Shown in pieces: positions 41,512 to 50,775 of a stretch of DNA of 54,057 nucleotides. Positions within the stretch are counted from its first letter, which is position 1. Every line of letters starts with the position of its first letter. This DNA comes from Neoroseomonas terrae (GTDB taxonomy: Bacteria; Pseudomonadota; Alphaproteobacteria; Acetobacterales; Acetobacteraceae). The translations under genes were made by a program, and so were the position numbers. Under the pieces are notes generated by a model that saw only the letters and a list, made by a program, of their open reading frames with translations, did no database searches and had not been told where the DNA came from. The stretch covers positions 1 to 54,057 of the forward strand of contig NZ_JAAEDI010000036.1 of assembly GCF_018129025.1 (NCBI RefSeq), in the 5' to 3' direction.

Positions 41512-42356
41512 CGGACCTCGCCCTCGCCACCTCCATCCCGCCTGTCATGCGACGTCCCGGTCCCGGCGGCGAGGATGCCGGCCCCGGCTGGCGGGCCGCC
41601 TGCGCCGCCTCCTGGACAGCGCCCGGCTGGCGCGTTCTGACGGTCAATCCCGCCGCCGAGATTGCCACCCTCGATCTTCCCGCAGGCATCGAACCCATCC
41701 CCGCCGAGCCCGGCGTGGCCGAGGCCTTCGGCCGCCCCGGCACCTGGGTGTCCGACGCGCTGGCGCAGGCGCTCGCGACCGGCGCGCCGGTCGTGGGCAT
41801 CGTCAACGCCGATATCCGGCTCGACCTCAGCGCTGCGCAGCGCGCCGCGCTCGTCGAACGCGCCCGCGACCGCATCCTTGCCTGCAACCGGATGGAGATC
41901 GACCATCCGAGCCAGGCGGAAGGCCCGTTCTATCGCTACGGCTACGACCTGGTGCTGATGCCGCGCCACCTCGCCGCCGCCATCGACATGCGTGGCTTCG
42001 CACTCGGCGTTCCGTGGTGGGATTATTGGATCCTGCTCGATGCCCTGATGCAGGGGATCCCGGTCGAGGTGGTGCAATGCGCCGCCATCCGCCACCTCAG
42101 CCATAGCGCCGCTTGGCAGCGACCCGCATGGCTCGGCGCGCTGCGCGGCATGATGGCGCATGTCGTGCCCCGCCGTGCCGCCCTGTCGCGCCTCGGCATG
42201 GGCAGTGTCGCGGAGGCTGTCGTCGATCTCCTGGCCGCGGTGGCGGCGGCACCGGAGGAAAGCTATCCCCTCGACCAGCTCGCCGAGACGGCCGGCACGC
42301 GCTTCGGCATCGAGGTCGTGCGCCTCGCCGAACGCAACGCCTGGACGATGGAATGA
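41508..42356 (+). CDS. hypothetical glycosyltransferase-like protein
   Basis: This 282-residue protein starts at the GTG overlapping the transporter stop. It has a Rossmann-like start around WRVLTVNPAAEIATL (41-55), VVGIVNADIRLDL (95-107, with an N-A-D segment resembling a GT-A DxD loop) and MEIDHPSQAEGPFYRYGYDLVLMP, then FALGVPWWDYWILLDALMQG in the second half. The pattern recalls nucleotide-diphospho-sugar transferases, but no catalytic set is certain. Coupling with the EamA transporter and the next beta-rich protein suggests joint work on a surface carbohydrate; this is inference. Confidence 0.6.
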   Translation: MTDLALATSIPPVMRRPGPGGEDAGPGWRAACAASWTAPGWRVLTVNPAAEIATLDLPAGIEPIPAEPGVAEAFGRPGTWVSDALAQALATGAPVVGIVNADIRLDLSAAQRAALVERARDRILACNRMEIDHPSQAEGPFYRYGYDLVLMPRHLAAAIDMRGFALGVPWWDYWILLDALMQGIPVEVVQCAAIRHLSHSAAWQRPAWLGALRGMMAHVVPRRAALSRLGMGSVAEAVVDLLAAVAAAPEESYPLDQLAETAGTRFGIEVVRLAERNAWTME

Positions 42357-42366
42357 GAGGAACGCG

Positions 42367-43326
42367 GTGACCTGGCGCCGGCGCTACGTGCACGACATGC
42401 TGTTCGGGATCGAAGGCAGCGGGTGGCATCCGCCGAGCATGCGCGACGCCACCGGCTTCCGCTGGAGCGGACCGGGGCGCTTCTCCATCCTTCGCGTGCC
42501 GCTTCCAGAGGGCGCCGGCCGCGGCGAGGCCCACATCGCACTGGTCGATCCCGAGCCGATCCCGGAGGTCGCGATCTTCCTGAACGGCCATCGCCTGGTG
42601 GCCACGCCGCGGCGGCTCGGCGCCATGGCGGTGCTCGACTTCGGCTGGGACGCCGCAGCCATGGCCGGGGAGCGGCAGGCCGAGTTCTGGTTCCACGCCG
42701 CCGCCCTGCGCCAGTTGCCCGCACCCGGGCAGGGCATGCGAGCGGTCGGCTTCCGGCTGTCGTCGCTCGTGCTCGAACCCAGGCAGGAAGGCGCCGCGTC
42801 GGCGGGCGGGGCGCTGGCGCTGATCGCCGGGCGGCGTTTCCTGGAGGAACGCCTGCCGGTCACCCCCGGGCGGGCGCGGCTTGCCTTTCTGGCCGATGGC
42901 ACGGCGCGCCTGCTCGACATGCGGCTCGAGGCTGCGCGGCTCGGCCCGACCCCGCAGGCGCACCTCGCCTGCGCGCTGCGGGCGGAGGCGGAAGCGCTGG
43001 AACTCGCCATCGCCTCGCCGGGCCTGCCCGCCTTGCGCGCAGCGATGTCGGCGGCGGGCGATGTCACGCTTCCCGATGGGCTATCGCCGCGCGACACGCT
43101 GCTGCTTGCCCGCCTGCTCACCGCCTTGCCGGATGCCTATGCCGCGTGGCTCGACGAGGCGATGGCGCGCGCGGCGCCGGACGCGGCGCTGCTGGCGGCA
43201 TGGCGGCGCAGCCTGGCGCAGCTGGCGCGGGGTTCCGAAGCCAGGTTGGCGGCGCTGATCGCGGATGGGCCGGACCCGTTTGCGGGGGACCCGAGGGCGG
43301 CGTTCGCGTGGCCGAGGGCGGCGTGA
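42367..43326 (+). CDS. hypothetical protein with a beta-rich, carbohydrate-binding-like domain
   Basis: This 319-residue protein starts at GTG 42367, with GAGAGG six bases upstream and 10 bases after the previous stop. The N-terminal half (about 1-160) has FGIEGSGWHPP, FRWSGPGRFSILRVPLP, VDPEPIPEVAIFLNGHRLVA and MRAVGFRLSSLVLEP, which fit the strands of a carbohydrate-binding-like sandwich often seen beside glycosyltransferases. The C-terminal half is helical with no family seen. No signal peptide is present. It is the last gene of a three-gene unit ending 15 bases before a composite repeat. Confidence 0.6.
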   Translation: MTWRRRYVHDMLFGIEGSGWHPPSMRDATGFRWSGPGRFSILRVPLPEGAGRGEAHIALVDPEPIPEVAIFLNGHRLVATPRRLGAMAVLDFGWDAAAMAGERQAEFWFHAAALRQLPAPGQGMRAVGFRLSSLVLEPRQEGAASAGGALALIAGRRFLEERLPVTPGRARLAFLADGTARLLDMRLEAARLGPTPQAHLACALRAEAEALELAIASPGLPALRAAMSAAGDVTLPDGLSPRDTLLLARLLTALPDAYAAWLDEAMARAAPDAALLAAWRRSLAQLARGSEARLAALIADGPDPFAGDPRAAFAWPRAA

Positions 43327-43341
43327 CGCGGCGCTGTTGAA

Positions 43342-43571
43342 TTGGAGGGGCGTTGCCCCTCCAAGCCTCCCCAGCAAAGGCCGAAGGGCCTTTGCAAACC
43401 TCGACTTGGCGACCGGCACCGAGGGCAGAACGATGCCTCGACCCGCTCCCGTGCTCGAAGCGCGCTAGGGGGGATTGCACGACACAACTGCCCGGTACCA
43501 GGTAGCTGCGGTCCAGGATGCCCAGCATCCTGGTGGGGAGAGGCTTGGAGAGGGGCGACGCCCCTCTCCAA
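43342..43571. repeat. composite hairpin repeat, copy C, with two different arms
   Basis: Left arm: hairpin 1 at 43342-43364 (TTGGAGGGGC...CCCCTCCAA) and hairpin 2 at 43374-43395 (GCAAAGG...CCTTTGC), followed by AAACCTCGACTTGG, close to copy A. Right arm on the other strand: hairpin 1 at 43545-43571 (TTGGAGAGGGGC...CTCTCCAA) and hairpin 2 at 43513-43533 (CCAGGATG...CATCCTGG), followed by ACCGCAGCTACCTGG, close to copy B. The element fills the gap between convergent stops at 43326 and 43579, leaving 15 and 7 bases. No gene lies inside. Confidence 0.85.
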
Positions 43572-43578
43572 CATCACC

Positions 43579-45444
43579 TCAGCAGCCGATCCCCCGCGCC
43601 CGCAACTGTGCCAGCACCTCCGCCGCGCAATCCTCCGGCGTCCGCCCCGGCGTTCGCACCAGCAACTCCGGGTCTTCCGGCGCTTCATACGGGCTGTCGA
43701 TGCCGGTGAAGTTCTTGATCTGCCCGGCTTGCGCCTTCGCATACAGCCCCTTGGGGTCGCGCTGGATGCAGGCCTCGATCGGCGTGTCGACGAACACCTC
43801 GACGAACTCGCCTTCGGCCAGTAGCCCCCGCACCATCTGCCGTTCCGCACGGAAGGGCGAGATGAAGGAGCACAGCACGATCATCCCGGCATCGACGAAC
43901 AGCTTCGCGACCTCGCCCACGCGGCGGATGTTCTCGACGCGGTCCTCGGCGGTGAAGCCGAGGTCGCGGCACAGCCCGTGGCGGACATTGTCACCATCCA
44001 GGCTGTAGGTCTGCCGCCCGGCGCGATGCAGCGCCAGCTCGACGATGTTCGCGATGGTGGATTTGCCCGAACCCGACAGGCCGGTGAACCACAGCACCAT
44101 CGGCTTGTTGCCGACCAGGGCGGCGCGCGCCGCCTTGTCCACGGTGAAGTGCTCGTGGTGGATGTTCGACGCCCGGCGCAGCGGGAAGGCGACCATGCCG
44201 GCGCCGGCGGTGCGGTTGGTGAAGCGGTCCACCAGGATGAAGGCGCCGGTCGTGCGGTTCTCGGCATAGGGGTCGATCGGGATCGGCTGGCCGGCGGAGA
44301 AGTTGCAGAAGCCGATCTCGTTCAGCGACAGGCGCCGTGCCGCATGCTCCTCGAGCGTGTTTACATCCACGCGGTGCCGGATCGAGGTGACGGAGCACGG
44401 CGTCCAGACATTGCCGATGCGCATGAGGTAGGAGCGGCCCGGCAGCATCGCCTCCTCATCCATCCACAGCAGGTGACCGGCGAACTGGTCGGCGACCGCG
44501 GGGCGTTCGGCGGGGCGGACGATGATGTCGCCGCGGGCGACGTCCACCTCGTCCTCCAGCGTCAGCGTCACGGCCTGGCCGGCCTCCGCGACCGGCAGGT
44601 CGCCATCGGCGGTGACGATGCGCGCAATACGCGACGCCTTGCCGGAGGCCGCGACGATCACTTGGTCCCCCGCCGCGATCCGCCCCGAGGCGATGGTGCC
44701 GGCGAAACCGCGGAAGTCGAGGTTCGGCCGGTTCACCCACTGGACGGGGAAGCGGAAGGGCTTCGCGCCGAGATCCTGCGAGACGTCGACGCCTTCGAGA
44801 TGCTCGACCAGCGTCGGCCCATGATACCAGGGCGTGTTGCCCGATTTCGACGTGACGTTGTCGCCATACCGCGCGCTCATCGGGATCGGCATGACGGAAC
44901 GGAAGCCGAGCTCGGAGGCGAAGGTGACGTAGTCGCCGACGATGCGGTCGAAGGTGTCCTCGCTGAAGTTCACGAGGTCGATCTTGTTCACCGCCACGAC
45001 GATGTCGCGGATGCCGAGCAGCGAGCAGATGTAGGAATGCCGGCGCGTCTGCGTCAACACGCCCTTGCGCGCATCGATCAGGATGACGGCGAGCGAGGCG
45101 CCCGACGCGCCCGTCGCCATGTTGCGCGTGTACTGCTCATGGCCCGGCGTGTCGGCGACGATGAAGGCGCGCTTCGGCGTCTGGAAGAAGCGATAGGCGA
45201 CGTCGATGGTGATGCCCTGCTGGCGTTCCGCCTCCAGCCCATCCACCAGCAGCGCCAGGTCGATGTCGTCGCCGGTCGTGCCGTGCTTGCGGCTGTCCTT
45301 GGTGATCGCCGCCAGCGTGTCCTCGAAGATGAGCTGGCTGTCGTAGAGCAGGCGACCGATCAGCGTGGACTTGCCGTCATCGACGGACCCGCAGGTGAGG
45401 AAACGCAGAAGCTCGCGGTTCTCCGGCGCGCGGTGATGGGTCAT
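43579..45444 (-). CDS. cysNC: bifunctional sulfate adenylyltransferase subunit 1 / adenylylsulfate kinase
   Basis: This 621-residue fusion has the GTPase-type CysN domain with Walker [11 protein letters not shown] (18-27), DTPGHEQY (98-105) and NKIDL (153-157), and a C-terminal CysC APS kinase domain from about 445 with GLSGSGKST (455-463). CysN drives APS formation by GTP hydrolysis, and CysC phosphorylates APS to PAPS. The fusion is common in Proteobacteria (also as NodQ). Its ATG lies 1 base after the cysD stop. The intact GTPase and kinase motifs indicate an active enzyme. Confidence 0.96.
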   Translation of the reverse strand: MTHHRAPENRELLRFLTCGSVDDGKSTLIGRLLYDSQLIFEDTLAAITKDSRKHGTTGDDIDLALLVDGLEAERQQGITIDVAYRFFQTPKRAFIVADTPGHEQYTRNMATGASGASLAVILIDARKGVLTQTRRHSYICSLLGIRDIVVAVNKIDLVNFSEDTFDRIVGDYVTFASELGFRSVMPIPMSARYGDNVTSKSGNTPWYHGPTLVEHLEGVDVSQDLGAKPFRFPVQWVNRPNLDFRGFAGTIASGRIAAGDQVIVAASGKASRIARIVTADGDLPVAEAGQAVTLTLEDEVDVARGDIIVRPAERPAVADQFAGHLLWMDEEAMLPGRSYLMRIGNVWTPCSVTSIRHRVDVNTLEEHAARRLSLNEIGFCNFSAGQPIPIDPYAENRTTGAFILVDRFTNRTAGAGMVAFPLRRASNIHHEHFTVDKAARAALVGNKPMVLWFTGLSGSGKSTIANIVELALHRAGRQTYSLDGDNVRHGLCRDLGFTAEDRVENIRRVGEVAKLFVDAGMIVLCSFISPFRAERQMVRGLLAEGEFVEVFVDTPIEACIQRDPKGLYAKAQAGQIKNFTGIDSPYEAPEDPELLVRTPGRTPEDCAAEVLAQLRARGIGC

Positions 45445-45445
45445 C

Positions 45446-46369
45446 TCAGAAATACCCCTCGCGCTTCTTCTTCTCCATCGACGCGTCCTCGTCGGTGTCG
45501 ATCAGGCGCCCCTGCCGCTCGCTGGTCCTGGCCGCGCGCATCTCGGCGATGATGTCGGGCAGCGTCGCCGCCTCGCTCTCGACGGCGCCGGACAGCGGGT
45601 AGCAGCCGAGGGTGCGGAAGCGGACCATGCGCATCTCGGGCGTCTCGCCCGCGTTCAGCGGCAGGCGGTCATCATCCACCATGATCCAGGTGCCGGACCG
45701 CTTCACCACCGGCCGCTGCTTCGCGAAATACAGCGGCACGACCGGGATGTCCTCGGCGAGCACGTAGTCCCACACGTCGTATTCGGTCCAGTTGGACAGC
45801 GGGAAGACGCGGATGCTCTCGCCGTCGCGGATGCGCGTGTTGAACAGCGACCACAGCTCGGGGCGCTGCGCGCGCGGGTCCCAGGAATGGCCGGGGCCGC
45901 GGAAGGAGAAGATGCGTTCCTTGGCGCGCGACTTCTCCTCATCCCGCCGCGCGCCGCCGAAGGCGGCATCGAAGCCGAATTTGTCGAGCGCCTGCTTCAG
46001 CGCGTCCGTCTTCATCACCTGCGTGTGCAGTGCGGAGCCCGAGGCGATCGGGCCGATGCCGCGCGCGACGCCATCGGGGTTCGTATGGACCAGCAGCTCC
46101 ATGCCGACCTGCTTCGCCATCATGTCGCGGAAGGCGATCATCTCGCGGAACTTCCACAGCGTATCGACATGCATCAGCGGGAAGGGCGGCTTGCCGGGCG
46201 CGAACGCCTTCAGCGCGAGATGCAGCATCACGCCGGAATCCTTGCCGATGCTGTAGAGCATCACGGGCTTGCGAAACGCAGCGGCGACCTCGCGGATGAT
46301 ACCGATCGATTCGGCTTCGAGCCGCGCCAGATGCGGCGTCAGGGGCGCTTTCGTGGAAGTGCTCGGCAC
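45446..46369 (-). CDS. cysD: sulfate adenylyltransferase subunit 2
   Basis: This 307-residue protein has the PP-loop pattern [18 protein letters not shown], then the [15 protein letters not shown] region, [38 protein letters not shown] and [16 protein letters not shown], all typical CysD. It makes APS from sulfate and ATP with CysN. The GTG start at 46369 gives normal length and follows GAGGGA; the upstream in-frame region is not CysD-like. The divergent cysQ gene is 117 bases away. Cytoplasmic enzyme of sulfate assimilation. Confidence 0.96.
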   Translation of the reverse strand: MPSTSTKAPLTPHLARLEAESIGIIREVAAAFRKPVMLYSIGKDSGVMLHLALKAFAPGKPPFPLMHVDTLWKFREMIAFRDMMAKQVGMELLVHTNPDGVARGIGPIASGSALHTQVMKTDALKQALDKFGFDAAFGGARRDEEKSRAKERIFSFRGPGHSWDPRAQRPELWSLFNTRIRDGESIRVFPLSNWTEYDVWDYVLAEDIPVVPLYFAKQRPVVKRSGTWIMVDDDRLPLNAGETPEMRMVRFRTLGCYPLSGAVESEAATLPDIIAEMRAARTSERQGRLIDTDEDASMEKKKREGYF

Positions 46370-46387
46370 GGGTCCCTCGACATGGTG

Positions 46388-46419
46388 GCGGCGCAGCGAA
46401 ATCCTTGTGCGGCGCAGCG
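46388..46419. promoter_or_regulatory. 11-base direct repeat in the cysD-cysQ divergent region
   Basis: GCGGCGCAGCG occurs at 46388-46398 and 46409-46419, 21 bases start to start, which is two turns of the helix. It lies about 20 bases upstream of cysD and 68 bases upstream of cysQ. Such spacing is common for regulator sites, but no known cys regulator consensus is recognised. Confidence 0.35.
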
Positions 46420-46486
46420 TTGCCTCTTCCCATGGCGCATTCTTCCGCGCAAGTTTCCGGCCTTTCCCCGCCAGGAGACGCGCCAC

Positions 46487-47266
46487 GTGCCCATGGACCC
46501 CGACGCTCGCCTTCAGCTCGCCGAGCGTTTCGCCGTCATCGCCGACGCGGCCGGCGCGCGGGTCATGGCGGTGTATGGCACGGCGGAGGCAACGGCGAAG
46601 ATCGATGGCAGCCCGGTGACCGAGGCTGATCTCGTTGCTCACGCCACGATTCTCGAAGGCCTGGCGCGCGACTGTCCCGGCATTCCCGTCGTGTCGGAGG
46701 AAGATGCGGCGCACCGCACGCCCGATCCGCATGAGGCATTCATCCTGGTCGATCCGCTGGATGGCACGCGCGAATTCATCTCGCGTAATGGTGAGTTCAC
46801 GGTGAACATCGCGCTGATCGAGGCAGGCTGCCCGGTCGCCGGGGTGGTGCTGGCGCCCGCGCTCGACAGGATGTGGATCGGTGCGGCTGGCGCCGGCGCA
46901 CGGATGCGTGCCGCCGGGGAGGCCGCATGGCGGACCATCGGCTGTCGCCATCCGGCCGGCGACGGCGTTGTCTGCGTGGCCAGCCGGTCGCATCGCGATG
47001 CGGACACCGAGGCGTTCCTCGCCGCCCAGGCGGTGTCCGGCCTGCGCTCGGTCGGCTCCTCGCTGAAGTTCTGCCTCGTTGCGGAAGGCGAGGCCGACAT
47101 CTATCCACGCTTCGGTCCGACCATGGAATGGGACACCGCCGCAGGCCAGGCGGTGCTGGAAGCCGCCGGCGGACGGGTGCTGTGCCCCGACGGCACGCCC
47201 TTCCGCTACGGCAAGCCCGGCTGGCGAAACGGCCCCTTCATCGGCTGGGGCGCGGCGCCGCGCTGA
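46487..47266 (+). CDS. cysQ: 3'(2'),5'-bisphosphate nucleotidase
   Basis: This 259-residue protein belongs to the inositol monophosphatase-like family. It has SEEDAA (metal ligand region), [19 protein letters not shown] with the conserved DPLDGT metal-binding motif, and [20 protein letters not shown] as the C-terminal WDTAAG site. CysQ removes 3'-phosphoadenosine 5'-phosphate made by PAPS-dependent reactions and thus protects sulfate assimilation. The GTG at 46487 has AGGAGA eight bases upstream; an ATG six bases later is the alternative start. Divergent from cysD, supporting shared control. Confidence 0.93.
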   Translation: MPMDPDARLQLAERFAVIADAAGARVMAVYGTAEATAKIDGSPVTEADLVAHATILEGLARDCPGIPVVSEEDAAHRTPDPHEAFILVDPLDGTREFISRNGEFTVNIALIEAGCPVAGVVLAPALDRMWIGAAGAGARMRAAGEAAWRTIGCRHPAGDGVVCVASRSHRDADTEAFLAAQAVSGLRSVGSSLKFCLVAEGEADIYPRFGPTMEWDTAAGQAVLEAAGGRVLCPDGTPFRYGKPGWRNGPFIGWGAAPR

Positions 47267-47675
47267 CCGCAGCCCAGGAGGTCGTCACATGCGCGGCGAC
47301 CTCCTCCGATGCCTCCGAGCGGATCAGCACCTCGCCGACGATGATGCGGCCGCGCTTGAGCAGTCGCGCTTCGGCGATAACCGGGCCGGGCGCGAGGCGG
47401 CGCATGAAGTGGATCGTCAGGCTGGTGGTCAGGCTCTCATCCCGCCCGCAGGTCACGCCGAACAACGCCGCCCACATCGCGACATCTGCCAGCCCCATCA
47501 GCGCAGGCCCTGAGACGGTGCCGCCCGGCCGCAGCAGCTCCTCCCGCCAAGGCAGCCGGCAGGTGGCGAGGCCACCGGCGGCCGAGATCACCTCGATCCC
47601 CCAGGCAGCGGCGAGCGGCACGCCGCGATGCATGATGGCCTCGATCGCCGCGGGGGAGGGAGCTTCGTCATCCAT
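47238..47675 (-). CDS. PaaI-family hot-dog thioesterase
   Basis: This 145-residue protein has the PaaI/4HBT pattern: [34 protein letters not shown], then [36 protein letters not shown]. Such thioesterases hydrolyse acyl-CoA esters. The ATG at 47675 is chosen by family alignment. It runs opposite to cysQ and overlaps it tail to tail by 29 bases. No acyl-CoA pathway genes are near. Confidence 0.88.
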   Translation of the reverse strand: MDDEAPSPAAIEAIMHRGVPLAAAWGIEVISAAGGLATCRLPWREELLRPGGTVSGPALMGLADVAMWAALFGVTCGRDESLTTSLTIHFMRRLAPGPVIAEARLLKRGRIIVGEVLIRSEASEEVAAHVTTSWAAVSAAPRPSR

Positions 47676-47754
47676 GTCCCGGTCTGTAGCGCGGCGAACC
47701 CACCCCTGACAGGCCGGCATGGCGCGCGGCGCGGCCGCCGCGTAGCCTGACGCG

Positions 47755-48603
47755 GTGAGCACCGCCACCATCCGCACCATGCGGCCGGAAGACCTGTCGC
47801 TCGCCCTCGACTGGGCGGCGGCGGAGGGCTGGAATCCCGGCCTCTCCGACGCCGCATGCTTCCTCGCCGCCGACCCGGACGGGTTCCTGCTCGCTGAACT
47901 CGATGGCGAGCCGATCGGCTGCGTCTCCGCGGTGCGCTATGGCGAGGGCTTCGGCTTCCTCGGCTTCTACATCGTCCGCCCGGCGCATCGCGGGCGGGGC
48001 CATGGCATCGCGCTGTGGCGGGCAGCTATGGCGCGGCTGCGGCCGGGGGTGGTCGGGCTCGACGGCGTGGTGGCGCAGCAGGCGAATTACCGCCGGTCGG
48101 GCTTCGGCCTACAGCATCGCAACATCCGCTTTGCCGCCGCCGCGCCCCGCGTGCCGCACCAGCCCGATGCGCCACCGGTCCTCGACGCCCGCACCCAGCC
48201 CTTTGACGCCATAGCGGCCTTCGACCGGCGCTTCTTCCCCGCGCCGCGCGACGCCTTCCTGCGCGCCTGGATCGGCGCGCCCGGCCACGTCGCCCGCGCC
48301 GTGGCGGGCCTGGGCGGCCTGCGCGGCCTTGCCGTGCTGCGGCCCTGCCGGGAAGGATCCAAGATCGGCCCGCTCTTCGCCCAGGACCCCGTCACCGCCC
48401 GCGCGCTGTTCGCCGACATGCTCGCGGCCGCGCCGCCCGGCCCGGTCTTCCTGGACCTGCCGGAACCCAACGCCGACGCCCTGGCCATGGCGCGGGACGC
48501 CGGGATGGCGCCGGCCTTCGAGACCGCCCGGATGTACGCGGGCGCGCCGCCATCCCTGCCGCTGGACGCCATCTACGGCATCACCAGCTTCGAACTGGGT
48601 TAG
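47755..48603 (+). CDS. GNAT acetyltransferase with C-terminal YitH-like domain
   Basis: This 282-residue protein has an N-terminal GNAT domain with IRTMRPEDLSLALDWAA, LLAELDGEPIGCVSAVRY and the acetyl-CoA loop IVRPAHRGRGHGIALW, followed by a second domain with FDRRFFPAPRDAFLRAWI typical of the DUF18/YitH group. The start is GTG at 47755. The substrate is unknown. It is divergent from the thioesterase gene (79-base gap). Confidence 0.85.
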   Translation: MSTATIRTMRPEDLSLALDWAAAEGWNPGLSDAACFLAADPDGFLLAELDGEPIGCVSAVRYGEGFGFLGFYIVRPAHRGRGHGIALWRAAMARLRPGVVGLDGVVAQQANYRRSGFGLQHRNIRFAAAAPRVPHQPDAPPVLDARTQPFDAIAAFDRRFFPAPRDAFLRAWIGAPGHVARAVAGLGGLRGLAVLRPCREGSKIGPLFAQDPVTARALFADMLAAAPPGPVFLDLPEPNADALAMARDAGMAPAFETARMYAGAPPSLPLDAIYGITSFELG

Positions 48604-48696
48604 TGTGAAGCCCTTCGGAAGCGTTGGCCTCCCGAGGTTGACCCCCGCGCCCCGCAGGCGGTAGCGCTGTCCCCGCACCGAACAGGGGATAACGCG

Positions 48697-50205
48697 ATGC
48701 TTCGGCCGACCGCCCGCCGCGCCGTGCGCACCACCACGATGGCAGCGGCGGGGCTTCTGGCTCTTGCCGTCGTCCTCCCTCTGCCAGGCGCCGCGCAGCC
48801 GGCGCCTCCCCCGGAACCGGCGCGCGAGCTGGCCGACGCTCTGTCGCTGCCGCCGCTCGCCCTGGGCGTGCCCGTGGCGGTCCGGCTCAATCGCGGCCAG
48901 GCCGCCTTCTTCCGCCTGCCGGAGAATGTCGGCGACATCGCCGCCCTGACGCGTCGCCTGGCGCGCGACACCGACACGGTGCTGGCCCTCTACGATTCGC
49001 ACGGACGCCTGCTCGAGGAGGATGACGATGGCGGCGACGAAATGCTCGCCTCCCGCATCGACATCAGCGCCACCCAGCGCGGCCCGCTGATCCTGCGCGC
49101 GAGCCTGCTGGATGGTGGCGCCGGCCGCTTCGAGGTGATGCTCGAAGCCGCCCCGGCGCGTGCCGCGGATGCGCCGCCGCGTACCCTCGCCGAGGCTGCC
49201 GGCCGCCCGGGCCTGACGGTCGGCGAGCCGCTGCGCCTGACGCTGCGCGGCCGGCAGGAAGCCTATGTCGCTCTACCGGCCGATGCGCCGGACCTGATCG
49301 CCGTCACCCGCGGGCTGTCGCCGGGCACCGACACCGTGCTCACCCTGGTCGACGCCAATGGCCGTGAGCTCGCCTCCGACGACGATGGCGGGGAGGAGCA
49401 GCTCGCCTCCCGCCTCGAGATCCCGGCCGCGCAGCGCCGGCCGCTGTTCCTGCGCATCGGCACGCTTGGCGGCGGCGGCGGCACCTTCGACGTCGTGATC
49501 CAGCCCGACGCCCCCGCCGCCACCCCGACCTTCCCTCGCTCGATGCGGGAGGCGACGGCCGCGCCCGCGCTCACCGTCGGTCAGACGGTGCCGCTGCGCC
49601 TGCGTCGCGGCCAGTCCGCGCTGTTCCGCCTGCCGGAAGGCGACATCGCCGTCGTCACACGCAACCTCGGCCGCGGCGTCGATACCGTGCTGACGCTGCT
49701 CGACGCCGAGGGCCAGGAGATGAGCGAGGACGATGACGGCGGCGGCGGCCTCGCCTCCCGCCTCGAAATCGGCGCCGGCGAGGCGCGTCCGATCTTCGTG
49801 CGAATCCGGCTGCTCGGCGACAGCGCCGGCACCTTCGAACTCGCGGTCGAGGCCGACACACCGCAGGCCGTGACCTTCCCGACCTCGCTCGAGGCGGCTG
49901 CCGCCGCACCGATGCTCCAGCCTGGCCAGGCGGTATCGATCCGGCTGCGCCGCGGGCAGTCGGCGTTCTTCATGTTGCCGGCCGGCCAGCAGGTGGTCAT
50001 GACGCGCGACCTGCGCGACGGCACGGATACGGTGCTGGAAATCCTCGACCCCAACGGCCGCATGCTGGCGGAAGACGACGACGGCGGCGGCGGCTTCGCC
50101 TCGCGGATCGAGGTCGCCGAAGTGGGCAAGGGGCCGCTGTTCGTGCGTGCCGGTATCCTCGGCGACACGGGCGGGCAGTTCGAACTGGTGCTGACGCCGC
50201 GGTAA
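48697..50205 (+). CDS. secreted protein with four tandem PPC-like domains
   Basis: This 502-residue protein has a signal peptide (about 1-33, ending LPLPGAAQ) and four repeats of about 117 residues at roughly 55-150, 172-268, 290-385 and 405-502. Each repeat has LRRGQ-type strand, an F-LP strand, DTVL-L-D-G, an acidic DDDGG loop (109-113, 228-232, 345-349, 460-464), and ASR-E, then a final FEL-type strand. This is the layout of the bacterial pre-peptidase C-terminal domain, with a possible metal-binding acidic loop. No peptidase or other catalytic domain is attached, and no anchor is visible. An adhesive or binding role outside the cell is possible. A single GC hairpin follows its stop. Confidence 0.72.
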   Translation: MLRPTARRAVRTTTMAAAGLLALAVVLPLPGAAQPAPPPEPARELADALSLPPLALGVPVAVRLNRGQAAFFRLPENVGDIAALTRRLARDTDTVLALYDSHGRLLEEDDDGGDEMLASRIDISATQRGPLILRASLLDGGAGRFEVMLEAAPARAADAPPRTLAEAAGRPGLTVGEPLRLTLRGRQEAYVALPADAPDLIAVTRGLSPGTDTVLTLVDANGRELASDDDGGEEQLASRLEIPAAQRRPLFLRIGTLGGGGGTFDVVIQPDAPAATPTFPRSMREATAAPALTVGQTVPLRLRRGQSALFRLPEGDIAVVTRNLGRGVDTVLTLLDAEGQEMSEDDDGGGGLASRLEIGAGEARPIFVRIRLLGDSAGTFELAVEADTPQAVTFPTSLEAAAAAPMLQPGQAVSIRLRRGQSAFFMLPAGQQVVMTRDLRDGTDTVLEILDPNGRMLAEDDDGGGGFASRIEVAEVGKGPLFVRAGILGDTGGQFELVLTPR

Positions 50206-50212
50206 CCTGTGG

Positions 50213-50234
50213 GGGAGGGGCTTTGGCCCCTCCC
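50213..50234. terminator. short perfect hairpin between convergent genes
   Basis: GGGAGGGGC pairs with GCCCCTCCC around a TTTG loop, 9+4+9 bases. It resembles hairpin 1 of the composite repeats alone. It sits between the stops of convergent genes at 50205 and 50241, with no long U-run. Confidence 0.6.
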
Positions 50235-50240
50235 GTCCTA

Positions 50241-50774
50241 TCACCCGCCGGGCTGCGCCGTGCGTTGCAGCCTGCCGGTATCGAACCCTTCCCGCGCCGC
50301 GATCGCCACCGCCGCGTCGAATGCCGCGGGCGCCATCTGCGGCGTCCGCGAGAGCACCCACAGGTAGTCGCGCCCCGGCGCGCCGACGACCGCCCAGCGG
50401 TACTCCGGGTCCAACCCGATCACCCAGTAATCCCCGTAGAACGGCCAGAAGAACGACACCCGGAGCCGGTCGTTCCCTGGCGAGGCGCTGTACGCAACGC
50501 CCTCCGCCACCTTCTCCTCGCCATTCTCCAACGCGTTGCGGCAGCGGTTGACCACGCCGATCCGGCCATCGGGGCGGGCGGTGTAGGTCGCCGTCACCGC
50601 CTCGCAGCGCAGCCGAGCGCCGTCCTGGAAGGATGTCGGGAAGCGCGCCACCTCGTACCAGGTGCCGACGTAACGCTGCAGGTCCACGGTGCCGACCGTT
50701 CGCGGGGTGCCGGGGCCGGGCTCCGGCGCGCAGGCGGCGAACAGCAGCGGCAGGGCAAGGATCAATCGGCGCAT
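50241..50774 (-). CDS. Blc-like lipocalin lipoprotein
   Basis: This 177-residue lipoprotein has a signal peptide with the lipobox LFAAC (C15). The lipocalin signature is LQRYVGTWYEVARFP (about 33-47), and VVNRCRNALENG plus DYWVIGLDPEYRWAVVGAPGRDYLWVLSRTP are typical of bacterial lipocalins. Such outer-membrane lipoproteins bind fatty acids, lysophospholipids or similar ligands. It starts 1 base after the upstream gene's stop, so both are one transcript with a polysaccharide-deacetylase-family enzyme. Confidence 0.9.
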   Translation of the reverse strand: MRRLILALPLLFAACAPEPGPGTPRTVGTVDLQRYVGTWYEVARFPTSFQDGARLRCEAVTATYTARPDGRIGVVNRCRNALENGEEKVAEGVAYSASPGNDRLRVSFFWPFYGDYWVIGLDPEYRWAVVGAPGRDYLWVLSRTPQMAPAAFDAAVAIAAREGFDTGRLQRTAQPGG

Positions 50775-50775
50775 G

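Noticed and set aside
43978..45552. A 524-codon plus-strand frame opposite cysNC
   Set aside because: CysN and CysC motifs are intact on the minus strand; the opposite frame has no domain.
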